Notes under the pieces: model-generated
What the model saw: the letters and a program-made list of their open reading frames with translations, nothing else
What the model was told of the DNA's origin: nothing
Database searches by the model: none
Shown: positions 21,943 through 31,676 of the stretch, piece by piece
Position numbering within the stretch: position 1 is the first letter of the stretch
Layout: every line of letters begins with the position of its first letter
Assembly (NCBI RefSeq): GCF_023656745.1
Contig: NZ_JAMOKO010000008.1
Location: 1 to 64,000, forward strand
DNA: 64,000 nt
Direction of reading: 5' to 3'
Source of the DNA: Collinsella sp. BG-O-102
GTDB taxonomy: Bacteria; Actinomycetota; Coriobacteriia; Coriobacteriales; Coriobacteriaceae
Translations under genes and position numbers: made by a program

Positions 21943-22646
21943 TGCAAAAACGCATCACCATCTTTGATACCGTCCGCGGGCTTACGATGATTTCAATGGC
22001 AGGTTTTCACGCTTGCTACGATCTTGCCTACCTGTACGACTGGGATATGCCCTGGTTTACCCAGACTGTCTTTCAAGACATCTGGCGCGCCAGCATCAGC
22101 TGGGTATTTTTGTTTATCGCGGGTTGGATGTGCACCCTTTCGCGCAACAATATCAAACGTGCCGCCAAATACGCCTTAGCAGCACTCGTCGTCTGGTTGG
22201 CAACAACACTTGTCTCAGTTGACGATTCTGTTAATTTTGGCATCATCTACTGCATGGCCGCATGTACCGGCATCGTGGCGTTGACCGATCCCGTCCTTAA
22301 GAAGATATCGGCGAGATGGGGCATGTCCCTATGCCTTTTGTTGTTTGCCCTCACCTGGAGCATCCCCAAAACGATCTACCCTGTCCCCTACCTGGCGTGG
22401 CTGGGATTTCCGAGCCCTGGGTTTGTCTCAGGTGATTACTACCCCATCATCCCGTTTTTCTTTATGTATCTTGCAGGATACTTCGCCGCACACATAGCGA
22501 AGGGAATCGATAAGACCGTCCCTAGCTGGGCCTACGCCAATCCCATCCCGGAGCTCGCCAGCCTTGGACGTCACGCACTCCCCTTTTATCTACTGCATCA
22601 GCCCATTATTCTGGGCTTTTTGGAGCTCGTCTACTCGGTGCGATAA
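21942..22646 (+). CDS. DUF1624 / heparan-alpha-glucosaminide N-acetyltransferase-like membrane protein
   Basis: The 234-residue protein has six to seven helices and begins with the family signature RITIFDTVRGLTMISMAGFH, with a conserved His after the first helix, ending with FYLLHQPIILGFLELVY. The family contains acyltransferase-like membrane proteins related to lysosomal HGSNAT; in bacteria the substrate is mostly unknown. It starts on the lexA stop (TAATG), so it is translated with lexA. Its last 16 bases overlap the end of convergent hflX. Confidence 0.72.
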   Translation: MQKRITIFDTVRGLTMISMAGFHACYDLAYLYDWDMPWFTQTVFQDIWRASISWVFLFIAGWMCTLSRNNIKRAAKYALAALVVWLATTLVSVDDSVNFGIIYCMAACTGIVALTDPVLKKISARWGMSLCLLLFALTWSIPKTIYPVPYLAWLGFPSPGFVSGDYYPIIPFFFMYLAGYFAAHIAKGIDKTVPSWAYANPIPELASLGRHALPFYLLHQPIILGFLELVYSVR

Positions 22647-23920
22647 CGCTTGAGCCGCGGCGCGATACGAGCCGGCAGCTTCGCAACAATACGAACGCCG
22701 CCCTCAAGATATTCCTCGTGCAAAAGGGTTCCCTGTTCATGCACCAGCGTGATGAGGGCGCCCTCGCGATACGGGATTTCAGCGGAGAGCAACACATCGG
22801 TGGCAGCCGCCTCGCGAGCAATACGGTCGACGAGATCGTCGAGTCCCTCGCCCGTCTGGGCCGAGAACAGCACGGCCTCGGGATAGCGACGACGGAAACT
22901 CAATCGATCAACGCTATCGAGAAGATCGATTTTATTGAACACCGTAAGCGTCAAACGCTCGCCGGCACCGATCTCGTCAAGAACGCGATCGACTGCCTCG
23001 AGCTGGCGCTCGTAGTCCTCGTCAGAGGCATCCACAACTTTAAGGATCAGATCGGCACCAAGAACCTCAGACAGCGTGGACTTAAAGGCATCAACGAGAC
23101 CATGCGGTAGCTTTTGAATAAAGCCAACAGTATCGGTAATCGTCATGCCACGACCGCCGGGCAGGCGATACGAACGCGTCGTCGGGTCGAGCGTAGCAAA
23201 CAGCTTGTCCTGCGAAAGCACCGTAGATCCGGTCAGACGATTGAGCAACGACGATTTACCCGCATTGGTATAACCGGCTAACGCGACGCGAAACGCCGGT
23301 GACTCAATGCGGCTCTTGGATTGAACATCGCGACGCTGTTCAACCTGCTTGAGCTCACGACGAAGCGCAGCGATCTTATTACGAATGAGGCGACGGTCGA
23401 CCTCGAGCTGACTTTCGCCCTGACCAAAGCGTGAGCCGATGCCGCCGCGCGTCTGTTCCTTGGCGAGATGGCTCCACATGCCACGCAGACGAGGCAACAG
23501 ATATTGAAGCTGTGCCAGCTGTACCTGTAGGCGTCCCTCACGCGTCTGAGCATGCAGGCCAAAAATATCCAAGATCAGTGCCGTACGATCGATAATCTTT
23601 ACCGGCTCGCCCACGGCTTTCTCCAAATAGGATTGCTGCGAGGGCGTCAGGTCGTCGTCAAAAATAACGACATCGGCATCCATGCGATGCACCAGGCCGC
23701 ACAGCTCTTCAACCTTACCGGAACCGATAAACGATTTAGGATACGGCTTTACCAAACGCTGTGACAAGCGTGCCACGCACTGGGCACCAGCCGTGTGGGT
23801 AAGACGCTCCAGCTCATCAAGCGAGCGATCGAGCGGCCATGCATTGTCGCGCCACTCAACACCAACTAATATGGCACGCTCGGGCTCGGGTGCCGTGGGA
23901 ACAAGGGGGAAACGGGCCAT
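22631..23920 (-). CDS. hflX: GTPase HflX
   Basis: The 429-residue ribosome-associated GTPase helps split stalled ribosomes. Its N-terminal HflX domain includes VKPYPKSFIGSGKVEEL and a Gly-rich segment (TRGGIGSRFGQGESQLE). The GTPase domain has GYTNAGKSSLLNRL, DTVGFIQKLPHGLV and NKIDLLD. It is the last gene of the rny operon, starting on the miaA stop (TAATG), next to the tRNA modification genes as in many bacteria where miaA and hflX are neighbours. Confidence 0.94.
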   Translation of the reverse strand: MARFPLVPTAPEPERAILVGVEWRDNAWPLDRSLDELERLTHTAGAQCVARLSQRLVKPYPKSFIGSGKVEELCGLVHRMDADVVIFDDDLTPSQQSYLEKAVGEPVKIIDRTALILDIFGLHAQTREGRLQVQLAQLQYLLPRLRGMWSHLAKEQTRGGIGSRFGQGESQLEVDRRLIRNKIAALRRELKQVEQRRDVQSKSRIESPAFRVALAGYTNAGKSSLLNRLTGSTVLSQDKLFATLDPTTRSYRLPGGRGMTITDTVGFIQKLPHGLVDAFKSTLSEVLGADLILKVVDASDEDYERQLEAVDRVLDEIGAGERLTLTVFNKIDLLDSVDRLSFRRRYPEAVLFSAQTGEGLDDLVDRIAREAAATDVLLSAEIPYREGALITLVHEQGTLLHEEYLEGGVRIVAKLPARIAPRLKRYRTE

Positions 23921-24858
23921 TAGGCAGCCTCAATACGATGCAGGATGTCCTCAACGACCTCATCGATCGTAAACTCGTCCATATCAAACCACACGATACG
24001 GTCATCGCGCTTAAACCACGAAAGCTGACGTTTGGCATAGCGACGCGAACGCATCTTGATGAGTTCGCGAGCCTCATCCATAGAAATCACGCCATTGAAA
24101 GCATCAATGATCTCTTTATAGCCAATTGCCTGCATCGAAGTCAGGGCATCTCCCAGCCCCTGGTCCATAAGACCGCGAACCTCATCGACAAGACCCTGCT
24201 CAAACATCAGATCGACGCGCAGGTTAATGCGCTCGTAGAGCACCTCGCGATTACGCGTCAGACCAAACCATAGAGCATGATAATGCTCGCGCGGAACACT
24301 AAACTGACTTTTTTGCTGTGCATAGGAAATACCATCATCATGCATCTCGAGCGCACGAATCACACGGCGCACATTATGGGGATGAATAACAGCAGCCGAT
24401 TCTGGGTCGCGCTCGGCAAGCAGGGCATGCAGCTCTTCCTCGCCAATACGCTCGGCAAGCTCCTGATAGCCCATACGACGATCGTCCTCAAGTTCACCCG
24501 AGGGAAAGTCCATCTCATCGAGGGCGGCCTTGAGATACAGCCCCGTACCTCCGCAAAAAACCGGCAGGCAACCCGAACCAAGGAGACGTTCAACATGCGC
24601 GCGAGCGTCAGCCTGATAAAGCGCAGCAGAATATGCCACACCCGGCTCTACAATGTCGACGAGACGCAGCGGCACCGTACACTCATCGGGCGCCATCTTT
24701 GCGGTACCGATGTCCATGCCGTGATAGATTTGCATCGCATCGCACGACAGCACTTCGGACGAAAGACGAGCTGCCAAACGGTCGGCAACATCACTCTTAC
24801 CAACCGCCGTCGGACCGACGATCGCAACGGCGGAAAGTCCTGCCCTGGGAGAAACCAT
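23920..24858 (-). CDS. miaA: tRNA dimethylallyltransferase
   Basis: The 312-residue enzyme adds a dimethylallyl group to A37 of tRNAs reading UNN codons, the first step before MiaB. P-loop GPTAVGKSDVADRLAARL, the SCDAMQIYHGMDIGTAK segment, GGTGLYLKA and a C-terminal SYAQQKSQF/RRYAKRQLSWFKR region mark the family. Start and stop codons overlap by one base with both neighbours (miaB upstream, hflX downstream), so the three are translationally linked. Confidence 0.95.
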   Translation of the reverse strand: MVSPRAGLSAVAIVGPTAVGKSDVADRLAARLSSEVLSCDAMQIYHGMDIGTAKMAPDECTVPLRLVDIVEPGVAYSAALYQADARAHVERLLGSGCLPVFCGGTGLYLKAALDEMDFPSGELEDDRRMGYQELAERIGEEELHALLAERDPESAAVIHPHNVRRVIRALEMHDDGISYAQQKSQFSVPREHYHALWFGLTRNREVLYERINLRVDLMFEQGLVDEVRGLMDQGLGDALTSMQAIGYKEIIDAFNGVISMDEARELIKMRSRRYAKRQLSWFKRDDRIVWFDMDEFTIDEVVEDILHRIEAA

Positions 24859-26228
24859 TAGCGCGGCTCGCCCACAACGGAGCCGGACAAATACCAGGTC
24901 TTGGCAACGTCAACGTCAACATCAACGATCTTGCCAACAAGCTGATCGATGCTGTAACCCTCGGGGATAGGCGCATGCACGGTCTGATTCTTGGGACTCT
25001 TGCCCAGCAGGACCGCGTCGTTCTTTTTACTCGTTCCCTCAATGAGCGCCGGCACCACAGTATGAAGCTCACCCTGGTTATACTCGTGTGCCGTAGTCTC
25101 GATAACCTTAACCAGGCGGTTGAAACGCTCGAGAATAACCTCATGCGGCGTAGGATCGTCAATCTCTGCGGCCGGGGTACCGGCGCGCTTGGAATAGATG
25201 AAGGTATAGGCCTGAGCATAGCGGACCGTCTCGGCAAGTGAGAGCGTCTGCTCAAAGTCCTCTTCAGTCTCGCCCGGGAAGCCAACGATAATATCGGTCG
25301 AGAGCGCGATATCGGGCATGCGGTTGCGAATGCGATCGACCAGGCCCAGATAGTCCTCGCGTGTATAACGGCGATTCATCTCTTTGAGGATACGCGTGGA
25401 GCCCGACTGAACGGCCAAGTGAAGCTGCGGCATGACGGCGGGCGTCTCGGCCATGGCGTCGATGGTCTCGGGCAGCAGATCCTTAGGATGAGAAGAGGTA
25501 AAGAAGATGCGCTCCACACCCGTATCACCCACGGCACGCAGCAGATCGGCAAAACGCGGCTTGCCAAACAGATCGCGACCATATGAGTTAACGTTTTGGC
25601 CCAGCAGCGTAATCTCGCGCACGCCCTGGCGCACCAAACCGGTCACCTCGTCGACAATTTCCTCGAAGGGGCGGCTCTTTTCGCGACCGCGCACGTACGG
25701 CACGATGCAATAGGTACAGAAATTATTGCAGCCCGTCATAATGGGCACCCAGGCGTGATACTGGGTCTCGCGATGCCACGGCATGCTCATGGCATCCGTA
25801 TCCTCATGCTCATTGGTGCGGATATGACGCTTGCCATCAAGGAACGCCTCGGCAATGAGCTCTGCCACATGTGCGATGGAATGCGTACCAAAGATGACAT
25901 TGACGTTATCGACGTTGGTGAGCAGGCCCTCGCCATCGCGCTGCGCGATGCAACCACCAACGGCAACCACACGCTTGCCCGAAGGCGAAGGCGGCAGGCT
26001 TTTACAGGAATTGCACTGGCCGTACAGGCGAGTATCGGCGGCCTCGCGCACGCAGCATGTCATGAAGACAACAATATCGGCATGCTCGGGATCGAGCGCC
26101 ATGAGGCAACCATACGAATCGAGCAGACCGCTCACGCGCTCGGAGTCGTGCTGATTCATCTGGCAGCCAAAGGTGCGGATAAAGTAGGTTTTACCGGCAA
26201 GAATATCGCGTACGGAACGCTGGTCCAT
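24858..26228 (-). CDS. miaB: tRNA-2-methylthio-N6-dimethylallyladenosine synthase
   Basis: This radical-SAM enzyme of about 456 residues adds the methylthio group to MiaA-modified A37. Three cysteines of the N-terminal UPF0004 domain (RTFGCQMNQHDSE, TCCVRE, VGGCIAQ), the SAM cluster CNNFCTYCIVPYVRGREKSR and a C-terminal TRAM domain are present. The second ATG (26228) has AGGA at nine bases; the first (26234) would put it too close. Two other methylthiotransferases (rimO, mtaB) are in this window. Confidence 0.95.
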   Translation of the reverse strand: MDQRSVRDILAGKTYFIRTFGCQMNQHDSERVSGLLDSYGCLMALDPEHADIVVFMTCCVREAADTRLYGQCNSCKSLPPSPSGKRVVAVGGCIAQRDGEGLLTNVDNVNVIFGTHSIAHVAELIAEAFLDGKRHIRTNEHEDTDAMSMPWHRETQYHAWVPIMTGCNNFCTYCIVPYVRGREKSRPFEEIVDEVTGLVRQGVREITLLGQNVNSYGRDLFGKPRFADLLRAVGDTGVERIFFTSSHPKDLLPETIDAMAETPAVMPQLHLAVQSGSTRILKEMNRRYTREDYLGLVDRIRNRMPDIALSTDIIVGFPGETEEDFEQTLSLAETVRYAQAYTFIYSKRAGTPAAEIDDPTPHEVILERFNRLVKVIETTAHEYNQGELHTVVPALIEGTSKKNDAVLLGKSPKNQTVHAPIPEGYSIDQLVGKIVDVDVDVAKTWYLSGSVVGEPR

Positions 26229-26279
26229 GTGCATAAGTCCTAACGATGGAGAGGGGGGGCGAATCGAGGCAAGCAGAAG

Positions 26280-26597
26280 CTATGCCACAGGCTTAACATC
26301 ATCCATGACGACGTTATCCATAGCAGCTCGATTGATCTGGTGAACGTAGATAGAAAGGCGAATGGCCGTGCGCGACTCCCCGTTAATGAGGATGTCGGAG
26401 AACACGGGCGCGCAGGAAATATCAAAACCGGTTGGAATCAAAAAACCGCGCGCGATAGCCACGGCCTTAATGGCCTGGTTGACAGCACCAGCGCCGACAC
26501 ACTGGATGTTGACGGGTACACCATCCTTGACCATGCCGGCGATGGCGCCGGCAACGGACGCGGGCGATGATTTGCTTGATACCTTCAGGCAATCCAT
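26280..26597 (-). CDS. spoVS: SpoVS-family protein
   Basis: The 105-residue protein reads MDCLKVSSKSSPASVAGAIA, then a VNIQCVGAGAVNQAIKAVAI core and RTAIRLSIYVH, the whole Alba-like SpoVS domain. In Bacillus SpoVS affects septation and sporulation; here no sporulation gene is seen, so it likely has a general nucleic-acid-binding role. The ATG at 26597 has GCAGGAG upstream; earlier in-frame starts lack one. It lies between the rny-ATPase pair and miaB. Confidence 0.85.
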   Translation of the reverse strand: MDCLKVSSKSSPASVAGAIAGMVKDGVPVNIQCVGAGAVNQAIKAVAIARGFLIPTGFDISCAPVFSDILINGESRTAIRLSIYVHQINRAAMDNVVMDDVKPVA

Positions 26598-26671
26598 GAA
26601 GAAACTCCTGCGTTTAAAAGTACGTTTTAACTGCAATAACTGTATCGTACCGAGTGGACTCGGTAAAGGCA

Positions 26672-27757
26672 CTATTCCTCTTTGGCAAGATCGAAGGTCA
26701 CAGTGATTCGATCACGCGAAACACGAATCTTTGGGTCGCCACAAAGGTTGAGATAGTACCGGGCGGCAAGGTCATTAAAGTCACGCTCCACAGCACGCGA
26801 AAACTGTGCCATGTCATCCTTGGCAATACGTAGCCCGCGACGATCCTTCGCAAGATCGACAGGAGCCGGCGCATGCGAGGACGAATCACGCTCGCGCAGC
26901 AGACGCGCGGTCACACCGCGAACGGGCTTAATCTGCCCTGCCAAAATGCGATGAGCAGTGCGCTCGGACATCTCAAGACCCAAACCCGAACAGATACGGA
27001 TAAAGTCCTCGGCATCAGAGGCAAGGCCTAAACGATCGACAACCGGAAGCTCACTCTCGTCATCAATGAACAGGAGACGCGACGTATCGAGCCGACTTGA
27101 CGCCTGAGCATAAAGGGTCGCGGCAATCTCAGACGGAGAACCAAGATAGACATCGCAACCACACAACTCCTCGAGCGCAAACTCACAAGCAGCGCGAATA
27201 ATATTATGCGGGCCGCGAGCACAGACATAACGTCCGTCCTCATCCCTGACGGCCTGGGGCCAGCTGGACTGATCGGCACGCTCACTGAGGCGGTCGGCCG
27301 CAACGCTCACCTTAAAGGCCGAGCCAAGGTCGACACCAGACGTGACCACACGGGCCTCGTCAGTGTTCTGCTTGATCGAAAACAATGCCATGCCACGACC
27401 GTGAACGCCCCAACGGTCCATCTTCATGCTCTCGAGCTTGGAGGTAACGCGGGCATCGAAGATTCGCTCTTGCATATCCTGTGGAACGCCCGAACCGTTA
27501 TCCAGAAAGACAAGCGTGCGGACGCCATCTTCCTTGGTCGTGGCGAGATAGACCTTGTCGGCACCAGCATCGCGAGCATTACGGAGCATTTCGATGACGA
27601 TATCCTCGACATGCTGAATGTCGTGCTTTGCCTGGCGCCGCTCGGCCTCCGAAACGCGGAGGCGGACATACCCCTCGCCAAGGTTCTCCTCGACGCGAAG
27701 GTTGCCCTCCCCCGACATCGACGCGATAAATGAGATGAGCTCGTTCGCGTCGCTCAT
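26672..27757 (-). CDS. GHKL-type ATP-binding protein of unknown function
   Basis: The 361-residue protein has an N-terminal ATPase fold of the gyrase/Hsp90/histidine-kinase/MutL type: N-box IEMLRNARDAGADKV, G1 box FLDNGSGVP and lid GVHGRGMALFSIKQ. There is no H-box, receiver or membrane segment, so it is not a sensor kinase. The C-terminal half (about 190-361) is unfamiliar. It starts one base after the rny stop and precedes spoVS, suggesting work on RNA or chromosome maintenance. Function is not known. Confidence 0.7.
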   Translation of the reverse strand: MSDANELISFIASMSGEGNLRVEENLGEGYVRLRVSEAERRQAKHDIQHVEDIVIEMLRNARDAGADKVYLATTKEDGVRTLVFLDNGSGVPQDMQERIFDARVTSKLESMKMDRWGVHGRGMALFSIKQNTDEARVVTSGVDLGSAFKVSVAADRLSERADQSSWPQAVRDEDGRYVCARGPHNIIRAACEFALEELCGCDVYLGSPSEIAATLYAQASSRLDTSRLLFIDDESELPVVDRLGLASDAEDFIRICSGLGLEMSERTAHRILAGQIKPVRGVTARLLRERDSSSHAPAPVDLAKDRRGLRIAKDDMAQFSRAVERDFNDLAARYYLNLCGDPKIRVSRDRITVTFDLAKEE

Positions 27758-27758
27758 G

Positions 27759-29315
27759 TTATTTAGCGATATCGACAGCGCGGCTCTCGCGAATCACGAC
27801 GACGCGCACCTGACCGGGATACTCCATCTCTTCCTCGATCTGATGGGCGATATCGTGAGCCAGGACCGTGGACTGGGCATCGGAGATCTTGTCCGGCTGA
27901 ACCATGACGTGTACCTCGCGACCAGCCTGCATGGCATAGGTACGCTCGACGCCTTCATGGGAGTTGGCGATCTCCTCGAGCTTCTCGAGACGCTTGATGT
28001 AGTTCTCGGCAGACTCGCGACGGGCACCGGGGCGAGAAGCAGAGACAGCATCAGCGGCCTGTACCAGGACATCGAGCACCGTGTTAGGGTCGACATCGGC
28101 ATGGTGAGCCTCGATAGCATGAACGATAACGGGCTTCTCGCCATAACGGCGGGCAAGCTCGGCGCCGATGACGGCATGCGGACCCTCGACGTCGTGGTCA
28201 ATTGCCTTGCCCAGGTCGTGCAGCAGGCCGGCGCGCTTGGCGGTCACAACGTCCAGGCCAAGCTCGGAAGCCATCACGCCGCACAGGTCAGAGACTTCGA
28301 GGGAGTGCTGAAGCACGTTCTGACCAAACGAGGTACGGTAGCGCAGGGCACCAAGGGTCTTGACGATCTCGGGGTGCAGGTCGTGAATGCCGGTATCGAA
28401 GGCAGCCTGCTCGCCAGCCTCGCGCACGCGCTGCTGAACCAGGTCGGCAGCCTTGTGATACATCTCCTCGATGCGGGCGGGGTGAATGCGGCCGTCGGCG
28501 ATGAGGTTCTCGAGGGCAACACGGGCGGTCTCACGACGGACCGGGTCGAAGCTCGAAAGAACGACGGTCTCGGGCGTGTCGTCAATCACGAGGTTGACGC
28601 CGGAAACCTGCTCGAAGGTCCGGATGTTGCGACCCTCGCGACCGATGATACGGCCCTTGAGGTCATCAGAGGGAATGTGCACGGAGGTAACGGTGACCTC
28701 GGCTGTGTGGTCGGCAGCGCAGCGCTGAATCGCCAGGGACAGAATCTCCTGGGCGGTCTTGTGGCACTCGGCGCGAACCTGCTGCTCGGACTCGCGAATG
28801 ATCGTGGCGGCCTCGTGGGTGACCTCGCCGCGAACCTTATCGAGGAGCTCCTTGTGGGCATCCTCGCGGGTCAGGTCGGCGATACGCTCGAGCTCGGAGG
28901 TCTGCTTGGCGCAGAGCTCCTCAAGCTCGCGGGAGCGTTTCTCGACCTGACCGGCCTGGCTGGACAGCTGGTGCTCACGCTTGTCGAGAGCGTCGTTTCG
29001 GCGATCGAGGGACTCCTCGCGCTGCATCACACGGTTCTCGAGCGTACGAATCTCGCTCTTACGCTGCTTGTCCTCGGCCTCGGCGGCCTGCTTGTTCTTG
29101 ATGATCTCCTCTTTAGCCTCGAGCAGAGCCTCTTTTTTGAGGGTCTCGGCCTGACGCTTAGCATCACCGATCAGGGACTCAGCCTGCGCGTGTGCCGACT
29201 GAATCTTTTCGTCGGCCTCGTGAAGACTACCCTGCTTGGCGGTGCGCATGTAGGCAATGGCGGCGATGGCACCCAAAACGATGCCGACGAGCGCTGCGAT
29301 GATAGGCATGCTCAC
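27759..29315 (-). CDS. rny: Ribonuclease Y
   Basis: The 518-residue membrane-anchored endoribonuclease starts bulk mRNA decay. An N-terminal helix (about 4-22) is followed by a long Lys/Glu-rich coiled coil to about 195, a KH domain ([20 protein letters not shown]) and an HD domain with [20 protein letters not shown]. RNase Y is typical of Firmicutes and Coriobacteriia. It is the first gene of the minus-strand operon down to hflX, with AAAGGAG before the ATG. Confidence 0.95.
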   Translation of the reverse strand: MSMPIIAALVGIVLGAIAAIAYMRTAKQGSLHEADEKIQSAHAQAESLIGDAKRQAETLKKEALLEAKEEIIKNKQAAEAEDKQRKSEIRTLENRVMQREESLDRRNDALDKREHQLSSQAGQVEKRSRELEELCAKQTSELERIADLTREDAHKELLDKVRGEVTHEAATIIRESEQQVRAECHKTAQEILSLAIQRCAADHTAEVTVTSVHIPSDDLKGRIIGREGRNIRTFEQVSGVNLVIDDTPETVVLSSFDPVRRETARVALENLIADGRIHPARIEEMYHKAADLVQQRVREAGEQAAFDTGIHDLHPEIVKTLGALRYRTSFGQNVLQHSLEVSDLCGVMASELGLDVVTAKRAGLLHDLGKAIDHDVEGPHAVIGAELARRYGEKPVIVHAIEAHHADVDPNTVLDVLVQAADAVSASRPGARRESAENYIKRLEKLEEIANSHEGVERTYAMQAGREVHVMVQPDKISDAQSTVLAHDIAHQIEEEMEYPGQVRVVVIRESRAVDIAK

Positions 29316-29566
29316 TCCTTTTTATGGATTCGTTACACAACAAAGCGAACCGTCCTTACGAACGGCTCGCGACATTTGAGTAATATGGGCGCAGCTTATG
29401 CGGGTCGGATACAGATAAACATATAAACAAACTCATCACAGATGAGCACATATCACAAAGCAAATGACAGTGTTTATCGTACGTTGAACCACAACAACTG
29501 TCAAATAAATGGCCCCGGCACGGCGGCTAAAACGCGGTGAACGGCAGGGCCACAAAGCGCATACGC

Positions 29567-30259
29567 CTAAACCGCACATTTCTCGCGTTCGGCATCGAGA
29601 CGTGCCTTAACGGCATCGGCGGCGATGTGATACGAGAAGCCCTTGCCCATCAAAAACCGAACCAGTTTTTCGAATCCGCGCGTCTCTGGAACACGCCGCT
29701 TGGCGAGCAGGGCTGACGCACGCGCCAAATCGTCTTCGACGGCAAAATAATCCTCGGGATAACCGGGAATGTCATCGAGCACGACATGACGGCGCTTGAG
29801 CTCGGTCTCGATTTTGCGCTGTCCCCAACCGCGCCGCTTGCGCTCCTCGATAAAGTACGAGCAAAAGCGGTTCTCGTCTAAAAAGTGATACTCTGTGGCG
29901 CGCTCGACGGCGAAATCGATCGCGGGCTGGTGAAAGCCGTAGCGAGCCAGCTTGTCACGGACCTCACCCGTCGCATGGTCGCGGCGCGATAGCATCTCGG
30001 TCACCATGGTAAGTGCACATTTACCCTCGATGAGCTGCACCGCCTCACGAAAGTTGTCCCAATCACAGGGAAGATCGGGGCGGTTTTTGACATACAGCCG
30101 CGCGACCCGCACGGGAATCCAAATGGACCGCTCAAAACCGCCCTCAAGCTCACAATCGATATGTGCGCAAGGCTTTTTGGACGCATACCCGCTCGAGAAC
30201 GAGGAAGCCGCCTTCTTATCGGGAAAGAAGGCCGTGGCCTCGGTCACCGTATACGACAT
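29567..30259 (-). CDS. recX: Regulatory protein RecX
   Basis: The 230-residue protein limits RecA filament growth. RecX-type three-helix repeats are visible: LTMVTEMLSRRDHATGEVRD, FLDENRFCSYFIEERKRRGW and a final FEKLVRFLMGKGFSYHIA. The first 80 residues are an extra N-terminal region. It begins 11 bases after recA, the usual partner. A G+C-rich hairpin-like stretch (about 29508-29551) with a T-rich tail follows on the minus strand and may end the operon; the rest of the 250-base gap holds nothing recognised. Confidence 0.85.
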   Translation of the reverse strand: MSYTVTEATAFFPDKKAASSFSSGYASKKPCAHIDCELEGGFERSIWIPVRVARLYVKNRPDLPCDWDNFREAVQLIEGKCALTMVTEMLSRRDHATGEVRDKLARYGFHQPAIDFAVERATEYHFLDENRFCSYFIEERKRRGWGQRKIETELKRRHVVLDDIPGYPEDYFAVEDDLARASALLAKRRVPETRGFEKLVRFLMGKGFSYHIAADAVKARLDAEREKCAV

Positions 30260-30270
30260 GAGCGTAACCG

Positions 30271-31419
30271 CTACTCGTCGTCATCATCGAGCATGGCGGA
30301 ACCATCGATGGCGTAAAGCTCGTCAAACTCCTCAGGCGCAGGCTGATCGGTCAGCTCGACCTCGGACGGAGCATCGTCATCAAACTCAAGTCCGCAGGCA
30401 AGGCGGACCTTATGCTCAATCTCGTCGGCGCAATCGGGGTGTTCGCGCAGGAAAGCCTTGGCGGCCTCTCGACCGTTGCCAAGCTTGTCCTCGCCATAGG
30501 CAAACCAGGAGCCCATCTTCTTGCAGATGCCGCACTCGACAGCCATGTCCAGAATTGAGCCCTCCTTAGAGATGCCCGTACCGTACATGATGTCGAACTC
30601 AGCAGAACGGAACGGAGCTGCCACCTTGTTCTTAACGACCTTGGCGCGCACGCGGTTACCGATAACCTCGTCCTTAAGCTTAATGCTGTCGATACGGCGA
30701 ATGTCGATACGCACCGAAGAGAAGAACTTAAGGGCGCGGCCGCCCGTCGTAGTCTCGGGGTTGCCGAACATGACGCCGATCTTCTCACGCAGCTGGTTAA
30801 TGAAGATGCACGTCGTGTTGGACTTGGACAGCGAGCCGGCGAGCTTGCGGAGCGCCTGACTCATTAGGCGAGCCTGAAGACCGACCGTAGTATCGCCGAT
30901 TTCTCCCTCGATCTCGGCACGCGGGGTCAGCGCGGCGACGGAGTCGACGACGATGGCATCGATGGCGCCGGAACGCACGAGCATGTCAACAATCTCAAGC
31001 GCCTGCTCGCCCGTATCGGGCTGGGAAATGAGCACCTCGTCGATATCCACGCCGATGCGCGCGGCATACGTGGGATCAAGCGCGTGCTCGGCATCGATAA
31101 ATGCCACAACGCCACCCATTGCCTGGGCCTCGGCCAGGATCTCGAGCGAAAGCGTCGTCTTACCGGAGGACTCAGGACCGTAAATCTCGACGATACGGCC
31201 GCGCGGCACGCCGCCGATACCCAGCGCGGCATCGAGGGCCAGGGCGCCCGTGGGAATGGCCTCGACCTCGAGCTCGGGACCACCGTCGCCGTACCTCATG
31301 ATGGAACCCTGGCCGAATTTCTTCTCGATCTCGGCCTTGGTGGTGGCGATCATCTCATCGCGCTCTTTACCCGTCGTGCGAGCATGAACGGTACGTACGG
31401 GACCTGAATTCTTGGCCAT
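30271..31419 (-). CDS. recA: Recombinase RecA
   Basis: The 382-residue strand-exchange ATPase shows [20 protein letters not shown] (Walker A), [18 protein letters not shown] (Walker B), [20 protein letters not shown] (loop L2 region) and a strongly acidic tail. The ATG at 31419 follows GAGGAGG. The promoter has a LexA box inside it (31450-31478), and a helical-phase array of ACCAAA repeats lies upstream. recX follows; cinA lies upstream, the order found in naturally competent Gram-positives. Confidence 0.97.
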   Translation of the reverse strand: MAKNSGPVRTVHARTTGKERDEMIATTKAEIEKKFGQGSIMRYGDGGPELEVEAIPTGALALDAALGIGGVPRGRIVEIYGPESSGKTTLSLEILAEAQAMGGVVAFIDAEHALDPTYAARIGVDIDEVLISQPDTGEQALEIVDMLVRSGAIDAIVVDSVAALTPRAEIEGEIGDTTVGLQARLMSQALRKLAGSLSKSNTTCIFINQLREKIGVMFGNPETTTGGRALKFFSSVRIDIRRIDSIKLKDEVIGNRVRAKVVKNKVAAPFRSAEFDIMYGTGISKEGSILDMAVECGICKKMGSWFAYGEDKLGNGREAAKAFLREHPDCADEIEHKVRLACGLEFDDDAPSEVELTDQPAPEEFDELYAIDGSAMLDDDDE

Positions 31420-31449
31420 GAATAGCCCTCCTCTTAACAACCTGCATCG

Positions 31450-31478
31450 ATAATAAACGAACGGCTGTTCGTGGTCAA
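31450..31478 (-). promoter_or_regulatory. recA promoter with embedded LexA box
   Basis: On the minus strand TTGACC (31473-31478) and TATTAT (31450-31455) are separated by exactly 17 bases. The spacer contains the perfect SOS box CGAACGGCTGTTCG (31458-31471). LexA bound here would block polymerase directly. The start codon is 30 bases further on. Confidence 0.9.
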
Positions 31479-31509
31479 CCGTTCAGGCCAATCATATGCA
31501 GGCGGTCTT

Positions 31510-31570
31510 TCCAAAACCCAACCAAACGCCGACCAAACACTGACCAAATGCTTGACCACAAAGGACCAAA
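31510..31570 (-). promoter_or_regulatory. Phased ACCAAA direct-repeat array upstream of recA
   Basis: The hexamer ACCAAA (TTTGGT on the coding strand) occurs at 31521, 31532, 31543 and 31565, with a TCCAAA variant at 31510 and ACCACA at 31555. Spacing is 11, 11, 11, 12 and 10 bases, about one helical turn. The array starts some 32 bases upstream of the recA -35 box. Eleven-base direct repeats are typical of OmpR/PhoB-type response-regulator sites, so an activator array is likely. Confidence 0.55.
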
Positions 31571-31645
31571 TATGAACAAGGCAGGCAAAAATACATCTAC
31601 AACCAGCACAAACGCCAAATGAGCCTAAGGTCCCTATCTCCACAA

Positions 31646-31669
31646 TTAAGGGGCTCGGAGGCCCCTTAA
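31646..31669 (-). terminator. Hairpin after cinA
   Basis: TTAAGGGGC (31646-31654) pairs with GCCCCTTAA (31661-31669) with a six-base loop, 8 bases after the cinA stop. Only short T stretches follow on the minus strand, so termination may be partial, with read-through into recA. Confidence 0.5.
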
Positions 31670-31676
31670 AACACGT

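Noticed and set aside
27618-29426. 602-codon plus-strand open frame
   Set aside because: It is a mirror of the RNase Y coiled coil; Leu/Gly-rich with no recognisable motif.
31501-31580. CRISPR-like short repeats before recA
   Set aside because: The repeated unit is only six bases with 11-base spacing and there are no spacers or cas genes; it is a regulatory array at most.
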